From Climacium dendroides (taxonomy: Eukaryota > Streptophyta > Bryopsida > Hypnales > Climaciaceae), in contig OX467088.1 of NCBI GenBank assembly GCA_950106755.1, forward strand, positions 1,472,001 through 1,536,000: 64,000 nt of DNA, read 5' to 3'. Positions 1 to 9,913 of this stretch are shown here, piece after piece. A model generated the notes under the pieces. The model searched no databases. It was not told the origin of the DNA and was given only the letters and a program-made list of their open reading frames with translations. Numbering within the stretch: position 1 is the stretch's first letter; each line of letters opens with the position of its first letter. Position numbers and translations under genes: made by a program.

Positions 1-1389
1 ATGTCTTGGGCATCTACGTAGGATCGAAGTGTGTGCTAGCTGCAAAGGTATGCTTATCCTCGACTCGAGGATAGTCCATTGCTTTTGTTCAATTTTCTAG
101 CATAGGCTTTGTTTTTAGATGTTTTTATGATCCTTGAATTATCCTCGACTTGAAGATATAGTCGATTCTATTCTTAATGGCGTAATATATTAGTGACTAT
201 GGTGTTTAGGAAATTATCCTTGACTCGAGGATACAGAGTCTATGATCATAGTTAGTAAGATTCGGCTTCATTGTTGGCTTGTCTAGATGTTCGGAGCATA
301 CTTCTACGGCATTGTAGACAAAGATCTAACGGCAAGACATTGAGTAGTGGCAACGTTGGCTGACTCATTGGATATGAATGATTTTCTTCATTCCAATTTC
401 TCGTATTCTGCGAAGTACGTGCGGCCGTTGCACGTTGGATCTCTGCTTCTGTTGTCTGTGTCTCCGCCACATGGCGACGATCTGGAATCACCTCGGTCAG
501 CATCTGAGCAAGAGTCATCAGATGAGGACTCTGGTTCTGGAAACAGACGCGAGGTGAAACCGCGTCCCTCAAAAGCAGTTTCTGATGAGGACCTACTTTG
601 CATTGACGAATATGGGAGTATGGTGCCCACTTTGAAGCCTGTGCGGACTACCGAGGCAGGGTCTTCAGCAGACGAAGACGTTGAGACAGATACGGAGTGG
701 GACCAACGGCAAGCTGAATTGAGGACCAAGCGGACGCAAGAGCAGCGGGGAGATCGGGGACAACCACCTCGTGAGCAATCACATGTGCAGTGGTCACCTG
801 AGTTGCCTCCTCCTCAACAGTTAGAAGCTATACAGAACGCGCTGAGGATGAGGTTCCGGATGCCACAATGGATGGTTCCCAAGCGCATGAGGTTGAAGGT
901 AGAGCCGGTGAAGACGTCCTTTCTACCGAACGCCAAAAAATGAAGTCCGTAATCACTCATGAGGTTGTGGATCTAAGTGATTTTGATTCAGAGGACTTCC
1001 CTCACTCCTCTGACGACGACAATGAAGAGAGTGAGCTCGAAAAAGAGGCTGTCGTGTCGACGCCGGCAGTCTCTGAGTCGGCGGCTAAGCCTTTCGCAAA
1101 AGTGAAGGATGATCCCGGATATTGGGATATGGTAAACGAGTGGAAGGCCAGGAGAGAGGCAAGGAAGAAGGCACGACAGGACGAGCTTGACCTCAAAGAC
1201 CAATAAATCAAAGAAGCTGTGGCCTCGAGTCAAGAGACCAGCTTGAGGTGCGCCAAGCTGGAGGAAATGGTGGCGGAACTTTTTGCTAGATCTCTATCGT
1301 AGACTCTCCTGAGCCAAATTTCAGTGCCACCTCCAGTCCACTCATCGTTGCCTGTAGCATCCGCGTCCCGCAATGCTGCCCATCCTTTT
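1..1389 (+). pseudogene. Copy 4 of the ParB-like/HAD gene: end of exon B plus exon C, broken
   Basis: Positions 1-48 read VLGIYVGSKCVLAAK and stop at a GTATGC donor, aligning with the exon B end of the other copies (VFSVFAGSKLTCAAL, then GTAAGT). The intron (about 49-286) carries three palindromes. Exon C begins at the ATG at 287 after a TAG acceptor; SLDMNDFLHSNF matches SLDKDDFLNSSY and TLDKADFLDTGY of the other copies. An in-frame TGA at 341-343, a frameshift near 870-940 and a TAA at 1204-1206 break it. The exon is acidic and Ser/Pro rich and tails off into a Pro/Ser stretch. The rest of the gene should lie outside the window, separated by the gypsy/CACTA nest. The function of exon C is unknown. 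Confidence 0.7.
55..233. repeat. Copy 4 palindromes (TATCCTCG class)
   Basis: Three quasi-palindromes lie at 55-73 (perfect: arms TATCCTCG and CGAGGATA around ACT), 140-158 and 215-233 (one or two mismatches). A fourth is at 1390-1408. All three early sites are in the intron between exons B and C, the first just 6 nt after the donor. Confidence 0.85.
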
Positions 1390-1408
1390 CATCCTCGAGT
1401 CGAGGATA
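1390..1408. repeat. Copy 4 palindrome at the gypsy junction
   Basis: A TATCCTCG-class palindrome with centre AGT, preceded by exon C-like sequence and followed at once by gypsy integrase sequence. It marks the junction between copy 4 and the truncated retrotransposon. Confidence 0.7.
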
Positions 1409-2592
1409 AGTCTCACGAGGTTCGTCCCTCCGGAGACGACTAGTTTTGTCCGGGTGTCCAAAGGATTCCCATCTAAGTCCGAAAGTTGTAAAGATCCATT
1501 TGGATAAATCTTTACTACTTTGTATGGGCCGATCCATCTAGTGTGAAGCTTACCCGGGAAATCTTTGTACCGGCTGTCATATAGTAGGACCAAACATCCT
1601 TCGGTGATGCCGGTTCTCCTTGGTAGTTTTCGGTCAAATATCTGCTTCCGGCGTCTCTAGTTTTGAATAGTGAGGTCCAGAGCATCCCCTCTGCTTTCTT
1701 CCAGTGCTTCAATCTCCGCCAAGCGAGATTGAGGATCCTCTGATCTCTTCCCAAAACGAGCTGCCAAGATCCGGAACGTCTCGATTTCCGTCTCTATTCC
1801 TTGTAATACCTCCCTCCCAAATACTAAGAAAAAGGGAGTCTTACCGGTAGTACTCTTCTGGGTGGTGTTGTATGCGAAAACGGCTGAGCTAAGTTTTTGG
1901 TCCCAGTCCGTCTTGTGGCAAATCACTACCTTATTTAGGATACCTCTAATCATTCCATTCGCTCTCTCCATGAGTCCGTTGGCCTTGGGGTTGTAGGGCG
2001 TCGTCTTCCGGTGCTTGATACGATACCCATGGGTTAGTGCGGAAACTATTTCATTTAGAAAATGAGTTCCTCTATCGCTAACTATCTCTAAAGGACAGCC
2101 ATACCGCATTAGGATTTTGTCGTATAAAAAATCCGGAGCTGTTCGGGCATTGTTTTTCCCGGTTGGGCTCGCTTCTACCCATTTGGTTGCATAATCGGTG
2201 GCTAAGATTATGTACCGATTTCGTTGGGAACCTATCGGAGTGATAGGTCCTATGAAATCTATCCCCCACTTTTCAAATGGAGCTAAGGGGACAATGGGAG
2301 TAAGTGGCCAATGATTCCGGAAAACTGGATTTCCGGTCCGTTGGCAAGGATCGCAACTCCGAACAAAGATGTGGACATCTTTATTCATAGTTGGCCACCA
2401 GTATCCGGCTGCTCGGATCCTCTCGATGGTGGATAATGATGCAAAGTGGCCTCCGGCGAGTCCTTCATGTAGACTTTGGATGACTGTTTTCCTGTACTCC
2501 GGTTCTAGGCACCTTCTTAGCTTATCATCGGCGCCTTGTCTGAACAACAGCCCTTGTATGATAGAGTAAGGAGCTACCCGGTGCTGGAACAC
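1409..2592 (-). pseudogene. gypsy integrase with chromo-like tail
   Basis: A zinc-binding region (H-H-C-C, ending SCDPCQRTGN) precedes the rve core: GIDFIGPI (first D), IVSDRGTHF (second D) and NPKANGLMERANG (E). The tail WIGPYKVVKIYPNGSLQL is the GPF/GPY module. Frameshifts near 1650 and 1590 split the C-terminal part. Coding similarity ends at GTNLVRLI, where the copy 4 palindrome starts. Confidence 0.88.
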
Positions 2593-2629
2593 ACTCTTCT
2601 CTGCTCAATCCTTCCGGATATTCTCCGGT

Positions 2630-3349
2630 TTAGAGATAATCCGTAATCATTTGGAAATCCGGATTGTTTCTTCTCTCTATCTGAAATACAGAGAAGGGTT
2701 CCGTATTTTCCTTTGATTCGGGCCAGAGAATTTCCAGAAATTCATTCGGGAACTCATTTGTCAGACTTAGTAGTTCTTCTCGCCCTCTTTGTCTAGAAAG
2801 GTAGTCCGCATTGGAGTTACTTTTCCCGGACTTGACTACCACCTTGTAGTCAAATTCCTGCAGTAATAGGATCCACCTTGCAAGCCTTCCGGAAAGGTCC
2901 AGTTTGTTGACCAGGTACTTCAAAGCATCATGGTTAGTGTAGAACGTTACCTTGTATCCAAGTAGGTAATGCCGGAATTTCTTGCAGGCATATATGACTG
3001 CAAGAGCTTCCCGTTTCGTCGTAGTGTAGTTCTGTTCAGCCGGACTCATCTGCCTGTTGGCGTAGTAAACTGGCCGTTCTTGATTTTTCTTGTCTGACTA
3101 CCACAGAATTACTCCTAGACACCAACCGGAAGCATCCAACGTGACATGGAATTCCTTGTTCCAGTCTGGTGGAGATAAAATTGGGGCCGATATTAACTTC
3201 TTCAACTCCTCAAACGAATGTTGCCTGGCTTTTGTCCATTCGTATGTTGTTTGCTTCTTGAGCAACTCCGTCAATGGACTGGCAAGCCGGGCGTACCCTT
3301 CAATGAACCTCCGGTAGTATCCTATGCATTCAAAGAATCCGCGCAACTC
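2630..3349 (-). pseudogene. gypsy RT thumb and RNase H
   Basis: FFECIGYYRRFIEGYARLA and PLTELLKK are the RT connection. VTLDASGWCLGVIL (about 3140) and the [25 protein letters not shown] block (about 3030-2960) are RNase H, followed by [14 protein letters not shown] and NADYLSRQ. One stop near 3098 interrupts the frame. It is part of the same pol and has no independent role. Confidence 0.88.
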
Positions 3350-4281
3350 TTAGAGATTCTTGGGTGGTAGAAGTCCGATCATAACCTGGACTTTGCCTAA
3401 GTCCACCTCAATTCCTCTCTGACTGACCACATGTCCTAGGAGCAGTCCGGAGGCTAATCCAAAGAAACACTTACCCGGGTGTAGCTTGAGCTTAGTCTCC
3501 CGGCATCGCTGGAATGTCTTCCGGAGGTAAGTGAGGTGATCGGTCCATTGGCTGAAAACAACAAAGTCATCTATGAAGACTTCCAAAAAGTGTTTAAGGA
3601 AGTCTTGAAATATATCCATCATAAGTCGTTGGAAGGTACCGGGAGCATTACACAATCCGAATGGCATCCGGCTAAAAGCAAACGTTCCCCAATCGGTGGT
3701 GAACGTTGTTTTTAGCTGATCTTGGCTTCGGATTAGGACCTAGTTATATCCGAAAAATCCATCCAGAAAATTGAAGCATTGCCTCCCAGATACATGATCC
3801 AATACCATATCTATGAATGGTAGCGGAAAATGATCTTTCTTGGTGGCTGCATTCAGTTTCCGAAAGTCTTGACAAACCCGGATTTTCACCTTTCTATCTG
3901 CTCCAACCTTCTTTGGTACGATCACAATGGGCGAAACCCATTCAGAGTGATTCACTAGATAGATGAATCCGGCTTTCAACAACTTGTCAAGTTCCTCCTT
4001 GACTAGCATTGAATACTTCGGATTGAGGCGATACTGCCTTGCCGAACTGGTATGGCTCCTTCAACTAGATCAATGGCATGTTCACCTAACTCCGGAGGAA
4101 TGCCGGTAAGGTCGGTGGGTGACCAAGCAAAGACATCAGAGTATTCTTCCAACAACATCATGTACTCCTTCCGTTCCCGCTTAGATAGATGTTTCCTTAT
4201 ATAGAAAGTTTTGTCTATTCCAACGGAAACGGACTCATAGTCATCTGGTGAAGCTATGGGTTTGACACCCTTAGCTTCTTG
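3350..4281 (-). pseudogene. gypsy reverse transcriptase
   Basis: Upstream linker (FAWSPTDLTGIPPELGEHAI, about 4130-4070), then LDKLLKAGFI, SPIVIVPKK, RVCQDFRKLNAAT, MPFGLCNAPGTFQRLM and the catalytic FIDDFVVFS (about 3580). These are the canonical Ty3/gypsy RT blocks. The frame changes near 4005, and stops occur near 3740 and 3350. The upstream end reads LIVQEAKGVKP up to the CACTA insertion at 4282. Confidence 0.9.
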
Positions 4282-4985
4282 CACTATAAGGATTTGGGGG
4301 TATAAATGACTGTCCGAAATGACTGCAAAACTGTCATTTCGGACCACAATGACTGTAAAATGACTTTAGGCTTGTGAAGTCATTCCGGACAAGTCATTCT
4401 TTAAATGACTGTAGTTTTATTATCACCATCCAGTTGGGAGGAAGGATGAAGGCATGGATGGTAGTGTCTACGTGGCACGGTAGGGTCAGGGAATTTTTTT
4501 GGCTGCAATTGGGCAGAAGACCATTTTTTCAGAAAATTTTGGATGCTACATTATAGAACTGAGCCATTTCTGCAGTCATTTTCGAGTCGCAGTTGAGTCA
4601 ACAACATAGTGACGTGGACATCCAAGTCACCCAATTATGGAGTCATTTTCGAATCGACTTGAAGTCAGAGCTGTGATGACGTGGACGTTGTCAGGAGATA
4701 ATTATGGAGTCATTCTTCAGTCGTGCTAGTGTCCCAAAAGTGCTGACATGGGCACTGAAGATTGTTTTCAATACTAGTCATTGCTAAGACATTTTCGAGT
4801 CATTTTTCAGTCGTGCTAGTGTCCCAGAAGTGCTGACGTGGGCACTGAGGATTGTTTTCAATACTAGTCATTGCTAAGACATTTTCGAGTCAATTTGGAG
4901 TTCTTACTTACTAGTGACAACATGGATGCCACTACTGGATGTAGTCATTCTTCAGTGACTTTTGAGTCATAATTTGGACTACTAG
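4282..4985. repeat. CACTA left terminus and subterminal repeats
   Basis: After CACTATAAGGATTTGGGGG come repeated AAATGACT and AGTCATTT units, partly as inverted pairs (4306-4400). Longer units built on GAGTCATTTTCGAGTC follow at about 4575-4900, including a near-exact duplication of about 105 bp (4705-4810 and 4810-4890). Dense short subterminal repeats are the known TNPA-binding architecture of CACTA elements. Confidence 0.75.
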
Positions 4986-5470
4986 GCTCTGGCAAAAGTG
5001 AGTGCGTAATGCTTGTCCTGTGAGTGTAGGGGTTCTGGGCTTCCCAATGCATCCGGATGTTCACAGAGCAATATGTCTTGACTTCTCAATGACTCCCTCA
5101 TGTAACACCTGATGACTGCACTGACTAGATATACTGGACTATAACCAAAAATCGCATAGATAATATGACTTCTGCATTCAGCATCATTATTTGGCAGTAA
5201 GTGGACGTCCTGAAAACATTAGCATGCAGTAGGATTCAAAGATACAATAATGCACATATTGACGTAGGAGACATAGGAAACATGTATTAAAAAGCACTGA
5301 AGCACCTTGGGGTAGTCACAGATTTCACAGCAAAGAGGTGGTAGGACATGGTTGCAGACAATATACTGCAGGTCCGACCTACCATCTACAGTCTTTTCAC
5401 AGTATTCAAAGACTCTGAAGATCCAAAAATGGGGGCCTCCCTATACAGATGATTCACAAAAAAGGCGAAC
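4986..5470. other. Non-coding CACTA sequence
   Basis: No supported gene. It lies between the subterminal repeats and the last exon of the minus-strand gene and is likely its 3' region. Confidence 0.5.
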
Positions 5471-5752
5471 TCAACTAGTTAGCTTCAAGTATTTCTGGTC
5501 CCACACTGTACATGTTCCTTTCACATGTTCTACATGTGTTTGCTCGTTTGTGGAATCGGGGTACATAAGCGCCACACCTGCGTGCATGACATCCCGAATG
5601 TCCACCTTCAACCATGTCTCCGGAATCTCCCTAAAGTGGAATTTGTGTTGGCCAGGCAATCCACTAATGTTTCCCACCACCACTTTCTGCCTGATCGAAC
5701 GTGGGTTCATGAGAAACACTTCGTCACCGACCTTATACTGCACAAAAGTCAA
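5471..5752 (-). CDS. C-terminal exon of the CACTA gene, TNP1/EN-SPM-like
   Basis: About 93 codons: VGDEVFLMNPRS, then VVVGNISGLPGQHKFHFREI, WLKVDIRDVM and a CTVWDQKYLKLT ending. The pattern 'G-x-I-x-G-x-P-G' followed by 'W-L-K-V' and a final 'V-W-x-x-x-L-K' resembles the tail of plant TNP1/Transposase_23-type proteins. It lies downstream of the HAD-like exon on the same strand, at the expected C-terminal place. Exon limits are approximate. Assignment is by pattern memory only. Confidence 0.5.
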   Translation of the reverse strand: MTFVQYKVGDEVFLMNPRSIRQKVVVGNISGLPGQHKFHFREIPETWLKVDIRDVMHAGVALMYPDSTNEQTHVEHVKGTCTVWDQKYLKLTS

Positions 5753-6938
5753 GAAGTAAAGAATCTGTCATTATTAACATTTCAGGCTGATGTAACAAAG
5801 ACATGGCCAACATTCGACTTGTATGTGACTTCCACATGACTTCTACACGACTTTCATTAGACTTACATGTGACTTTGAAGAGTTGGCATGCCACTTCTAC
5901 GTCACTTTGTTTTTACTTCTACGTAACTAGTCCACTACCCTAATTTGCATTCAACCCGTACGAAAGTCAGTGCACACAAGGAACAAAATTCTGATGCATA
6001 GTTTTACGTAGTACCAAAATGGACCTATGGATCACACAATTCATGTCACCACAACACGTCATGCATATAGTTATGCACAACACAAGTTTGGTAGAGTCTA
6101 CATGTGCATAAGAAAACAATTACTATACAACAAGCTTGTAAGACAGGCGCTTTACATGCCTGACTGAAAGGATGCTTGAAGAGGGGTTAGGATCCATCAA
6201 TGTGAGCTCGTAACTTACCTTCAGTGGCCATTTGAAGACTTGCCGTATTTTAAGTAGACATTGGTCCTAATATGTTTCATTTATAGAAGGCAATGCTATA
6301 CCAAAATCTTCTTCAAAACTCTCACTTAGGTCTGCTGGAGACTGCTATGACGGGAAGACAAGAACGGGAAATTTGGTTAGTCCTATATAGGTTCAACAAA
6401 CACGTTGACAAAGAAGATTGCCTACACGTGTTGCTAAGAACCATTTATTAAAAGAGGGATTTTGTTAGTAGGACTTGCTATTGAAACGGGCCATGGTCTT
6501 CCTTTGAAGGATGATTTAATTCTGCTGAAATACATTACGATGCACACATCACTGATCAGCAACTTCCACAATTGCGTACTTGCTAGTTCATAGTGTTTTG
6601 ACTTCACAAAATCTAAAAAATTACTTCACAAACTCTAGAAAATGACTTCACAATAACTACAATACTACTTCAAATAGGAAACCGAAACGCTCTACACACT
6701 TTGAATTCAACATATCTTCTTCACGGATGGTTCGGAACCTTTCTTGTCCGCTGCCGACGCTACCTTGTTCTTTGGTTCTCGCTTCTGCCCCTTTCCCTAC
6801 ATGTGCAAAAACTATCTGTTAGATACAAACTTCAAAGGAAGGCGAGGGGACGCCATGACATCTGCAACACACTGCTTGGACAATCCCCTCACCTTCCGAA
6901 ATGTCCCGAAATTCATATGCTTTTCCAGTTCGTCGTCT
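5753..6938. other. Intron or spacer of the CACTA minus-strand gene
   Basis: AT-rich, with loose repeats of GACTTCTACATGACTT type near 5820-5930. A short open stretch (6812-6938, minus; ELEKHMNFGTFRKVRGLSK) follows the stop of the upstream exon in another frame and may be its frameshifted continuation. Nothing else is recognised. Confidence 0.4.
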
Positions 6939-8583
6939 TTATAGCATTTCTGACATGGATTTGTTGACAAATTCTGGAAATTTGGATCGAAAGCTTGCCA
7001 CATTTGGGCATTCTTGCCAAGCATCCAATAGTGGCCACAAGGACCGTTTCAAGTACTCCTTGTCCTCTGCCAATGTGGAAATCCACTCCACATAGAAAGG
7101 AGGGCTGATGATCACATTAGCATTTGGGTTGGTAGCCACCCTATTGTGCCTACTATCTACTACTAAAGTGTTTTCACAGCTAAACGTGGGCCATGTTGCA
7201 TAAACTGCCGATAAATTCTTCACAAGCTCACTGCCTGACCCTTCTTGTACATCTTGCCACTCACAACATTTACTAGACCAAGTAAATAGTGGGGCTGCAC
7301 CTATACCGCTGAAGCCAGCGAGTAGTGTTGGAACAACATTGTCCATATATGCTTGACTCTTGCTACCCCAAAATGCAACAAAAAATTTTTGGAAGCATTT
7401 GAATAGAAATGGTTTCAACCAAGGCCTGAAAACCACTCTCCTCAACTCGGTTTTGATGCTAATCCTAATTTTAGTGTTTGGATTTTCTGCAACCAACAAA
7501 CTACAATCTAGAAGCGTACCATGGACATTAAAGATTACTAATTTGGAAGGTTGTTGTCTCGATAATGGGATCAGGTTGCGCAGTGCACCGGAAGGACTCA
7601 CCTCCCTCAACGTTACCGGAGGAACGTCGGGCCGTGAATTTACCTTTATCGGTGACTTCGATGGTTTCTTGGACTTTTTCTGCGGGACCTCTACTGCGGT
7701 TTCTCCTTCGGCAGAGACTTTGGAGCCTTCAACGTCGAATGCGGTTTTGTCCACAACCTCAACTTCAGCGCCCACATCTTCTTCATCAGCCAGGCTGCCC
7801 ATGGTGAGTTCATTGGTCAAGGGAGGAATGTCTATGCTGTCTATAGGCTTCACTGTGTCTTGTCCGGAGGAATCCCCCGCTGCAATATTCTCCTCGACGG
7901 CGTCATTATTCTCCGCCAATACTTCCATTCCAGCAGTTGTAGTTACTTCTACTTGTGTTTCGTCTTCAGTAGGGATGATGTCGAGGCCGCACTTTTGTTG
8001 TGGTGCAGGTGCAGGTGTTTCAGCTATTGATGCCGGAGGAGTAACTTCTTTCAATGAGGACTTCTCGTCTTCAGTCGCAGACTTGGTGTTGACCCCCTTT
8101 CCTTGTTGCTTGCCAAACTTCTTCTGCAATGCCGTCCTCTGTGTCTTGGGTAGCTCAGAGTCTGAGGAATCAAGGGTAATGTTTGAGACTTTTGCAATGG
8201 TGTGGTCGTCCACTTTCTTCACAACTGCTTGGCTGCTTCGACGTTTATCTTTGAAGGCCCCACTGTCTTTGTGAGTGATGGCATCCATGGCTACACCTTT
8301 TTTTGGTGGATGAGGTAGAAATCCGCCAACTCAACCCTCTTGATGTGCGCGTGTCTCTTCATTTTCTAGCACCGACTGTGTGATGGATGGGCTGGCATCG
8401 TCCCTATGTTTTTTGTTGCCCATATACTCTTGGAACATGAATCGCAGCTCATCTATTGCCTTGCCTTGGGCTGTACTATTGGAGACCAATTTGTCAAACT
8501 TAACGTCCACATCTGCCTTCCAAGACTCCATTAGTAGCCACCGACCCGAATCATCTGCCCCCACCATCTTGTAACCCACAACT
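6939..8583 (-). pseudogene. CACTA gene exon with coiled-coil segment and degenerate FCP1/HAD-like domain
   Basis: The exon opens at a CTGTAG acceptor (about 8584) with VGYKMVGADDSGRW, then a helical segment (WKADVDVKFDKLVSNSTAQ) typical of what follows Transposase_24. An in-frame TGA at 8331-8333 interrupts it. A long acidic, low-complexity linker leads to an FCP1/NIF-like HAD fold: LVIFNVHGTLLD (motif I, about 7500), FVAFWGSKSQAYMDNVV (motif II) and NTLVVDSRHNRVA (motif III/IV). Motif I lacks both catalytic aspartates of the DxDx signature (N and H instead), so phosphatase activity is not expected. A HAD domain is not a usual part of En/Spm proteins; it may be a captured gene. Confidence 0.6.
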
Positions 8584-9187
8584 ACAGATGAAAATATTAT
8601 CAGTCATTTCCATGTTAGGTAAAAATCACCGCAAACAACAAGATGATTGACATGTGACTTCTGCGTAACAAAGGTGCGACTTTCCTAAAGTGCAAGACAT
8701 ACATCACAACTTAGGGCGACTTATATATAACTTGGGACAACATGCGACATGAAGAATACATAGATGCAGACTGCCATGGATGTGGCCCTTCCACATAGTA
8801 CACTTTTTGCGTAGAAAAGAGGATGGTTCGTACTTGATTTACTCAATGTTGTGTGAACAATACTTGAGGTACAACTTGCCTAAACAGACCTGTGGCTATA
8901 GGAGACAACAAGGAATGTTGTGATTGTGGAATGCTTAAGGGTCTACCTAGTTTGGCCAATGCAATCTACTAAAAGAAGACTTTCTTTCAATTGTCAGACT
9001 GAAAACCAACTACTACATTATGTCATCAGCCCCATACTTATACATGACAAATTGAAAACACAATATTCAATATTTTGAGAGGTTTAGGGCCTCTCATAAT
9101 AATATTTTCCATTTAGGCCCTAAAAAGTGAATTGTAATGTTAACTAGTTTAGGTGGGCAAACACTAACTTTGCTAGTTGTAATACAC
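8584..9187. other. CACTA intron sequence left of the outer element
   Basis: No gene seen. It contains an inverted motif GGCCTCTCATAATAATATTTT near 9090. It should continue at 46741, since the outer element occupies 9188-46740. Confidence 0.5.
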
Positions 9188-9208
9188 AATTTCCATTAAA
9201 ATGAGAGT
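9188..9208 (+). repeat. Outer element left terminal inverted repeat (DUF7869 end)
   Basis: AATTTCC followed by ATTAAAATGAGAGT; the reverse complement of the inner right end at 32830-32850 and a variant of the HAD-side end at 46720-46740. Confidence 0.75.
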
Positions 9209-9296
9209 CTTTTTAGTGATGGACTGTTGAAATACATGAAGTTTGCTTTAGGGTATATATTCTGATTTATATAAGTGAAGAAAATGACATCTTTTG

Positions 9297-9400
9297 AACA
9301 CCAAGTCATAAGCTCTGCGGTTGGTTGTAAGGGGTTCTTCATCTCATTGAAGCGGTCCGGGTTCGATTCCCATTGGGTTTGTATGAGCGCATGAGAGAAA
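9297..9400 (+). other. tRNA-like segment with A- and B-box motifs
   Basis: A D-arm-like AGCTCTGCGGTTGGTTGTAA is followed by a CTTCA/TGAAG hairpin and GGTTCGATTCCC, a perfect Pol III B box. No acceptor stem closes the cloverleaf, so it is not a functional tRNA gene. It sits about 110 bp inside the DUF7869 end, and a decayed counterpart lies at the same place in the inner element (32640-32750). A tRNA-derived SINE-like piece or an internal Pol III promoter is possible. Confidence 0.5.
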
Positions 9401-9913
9401 AAACATGACTTGGTGCTACTAAGTGAGCTTTGCCGGCAGGAAAGTTGTAACAACCAACCAACCCCCTACCCAGAATGTGACAAGTGCTTTACATGTTAAC
9501 CAAATAAATAGTGGATATATCCACTACATTTTTTTCTCCAATAGCAATGTAATTTCAAATAAAATATATTTAGTGATATACAAATAAGAAAATGAATTAA
9601 AAAATAGAAAAAATATAGCTCAAGAATAAAATATATATATATATTAAAGACTATATTTAAATTCCATTGTTTTGTAAACACAAAACATACACTTGAAAAC
9701 AATCATGCAGTATCAAACACTAAAATAGAATCAATCAACGGAAACCTATATCCTCTAAAAAAAACTGAAACGACTATCATCTATTATAATATTAAGGGTC
9801 CAACACTTATGCAATGAAAAACAACTTCATATAAGATGTAGAAATAAAACAATACCCTCCATATGAATGTCATAGTTAAAATGCATCCAATGTATGTACA
9901 TGATTTCTCCATA
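9401..9913. other. AT-rich 3' region of the outer DUF7869 gene
   Basis: Very AT rich with runs of TATATA near 9630. It lies between the tRNA-like segment and the gene's stop codon. No coding signal. Confidence 0.5.

Larger units (their letters stand above)
1409..4281 (-). mobile_element. Truncated Ty3/gypsy retrotransposon (pol only)
   Basis: Reading the minus strand from 4281 to 1409 gives reverse transcriptase, RNase H, integrase and a chromo-like tail in the order RT-RH-IN that defines Ty3/gypsy. No LTR, gag or protease is visible. The 3' side is cut at 1409 next to a copy 4 palindrome; the 5' side is cut at 4282 by a CACTA terminus, so the missing part may lie beyond 64 kb. Several in-frame stops and at least two frameshifts make it inactive. 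Confidence 0.9.

Noticed and set aside
5352..5839. Two plus-strand open frames of 104-135 codons
   Set aside because: Antisense to the TNP1-like exon; no motifs.
7360..8274. 304-codon plus-strand open frame
   Set aside because: It is antisense to the HAD-like CACTA exon; the minus strand has recognisable motifs, the plus strand none.
9297..9400. A functional tRNA gene
   Set aside because: A and B boxes are recognisable but no acceptor stem pairs and the inner counterpart is decayed.
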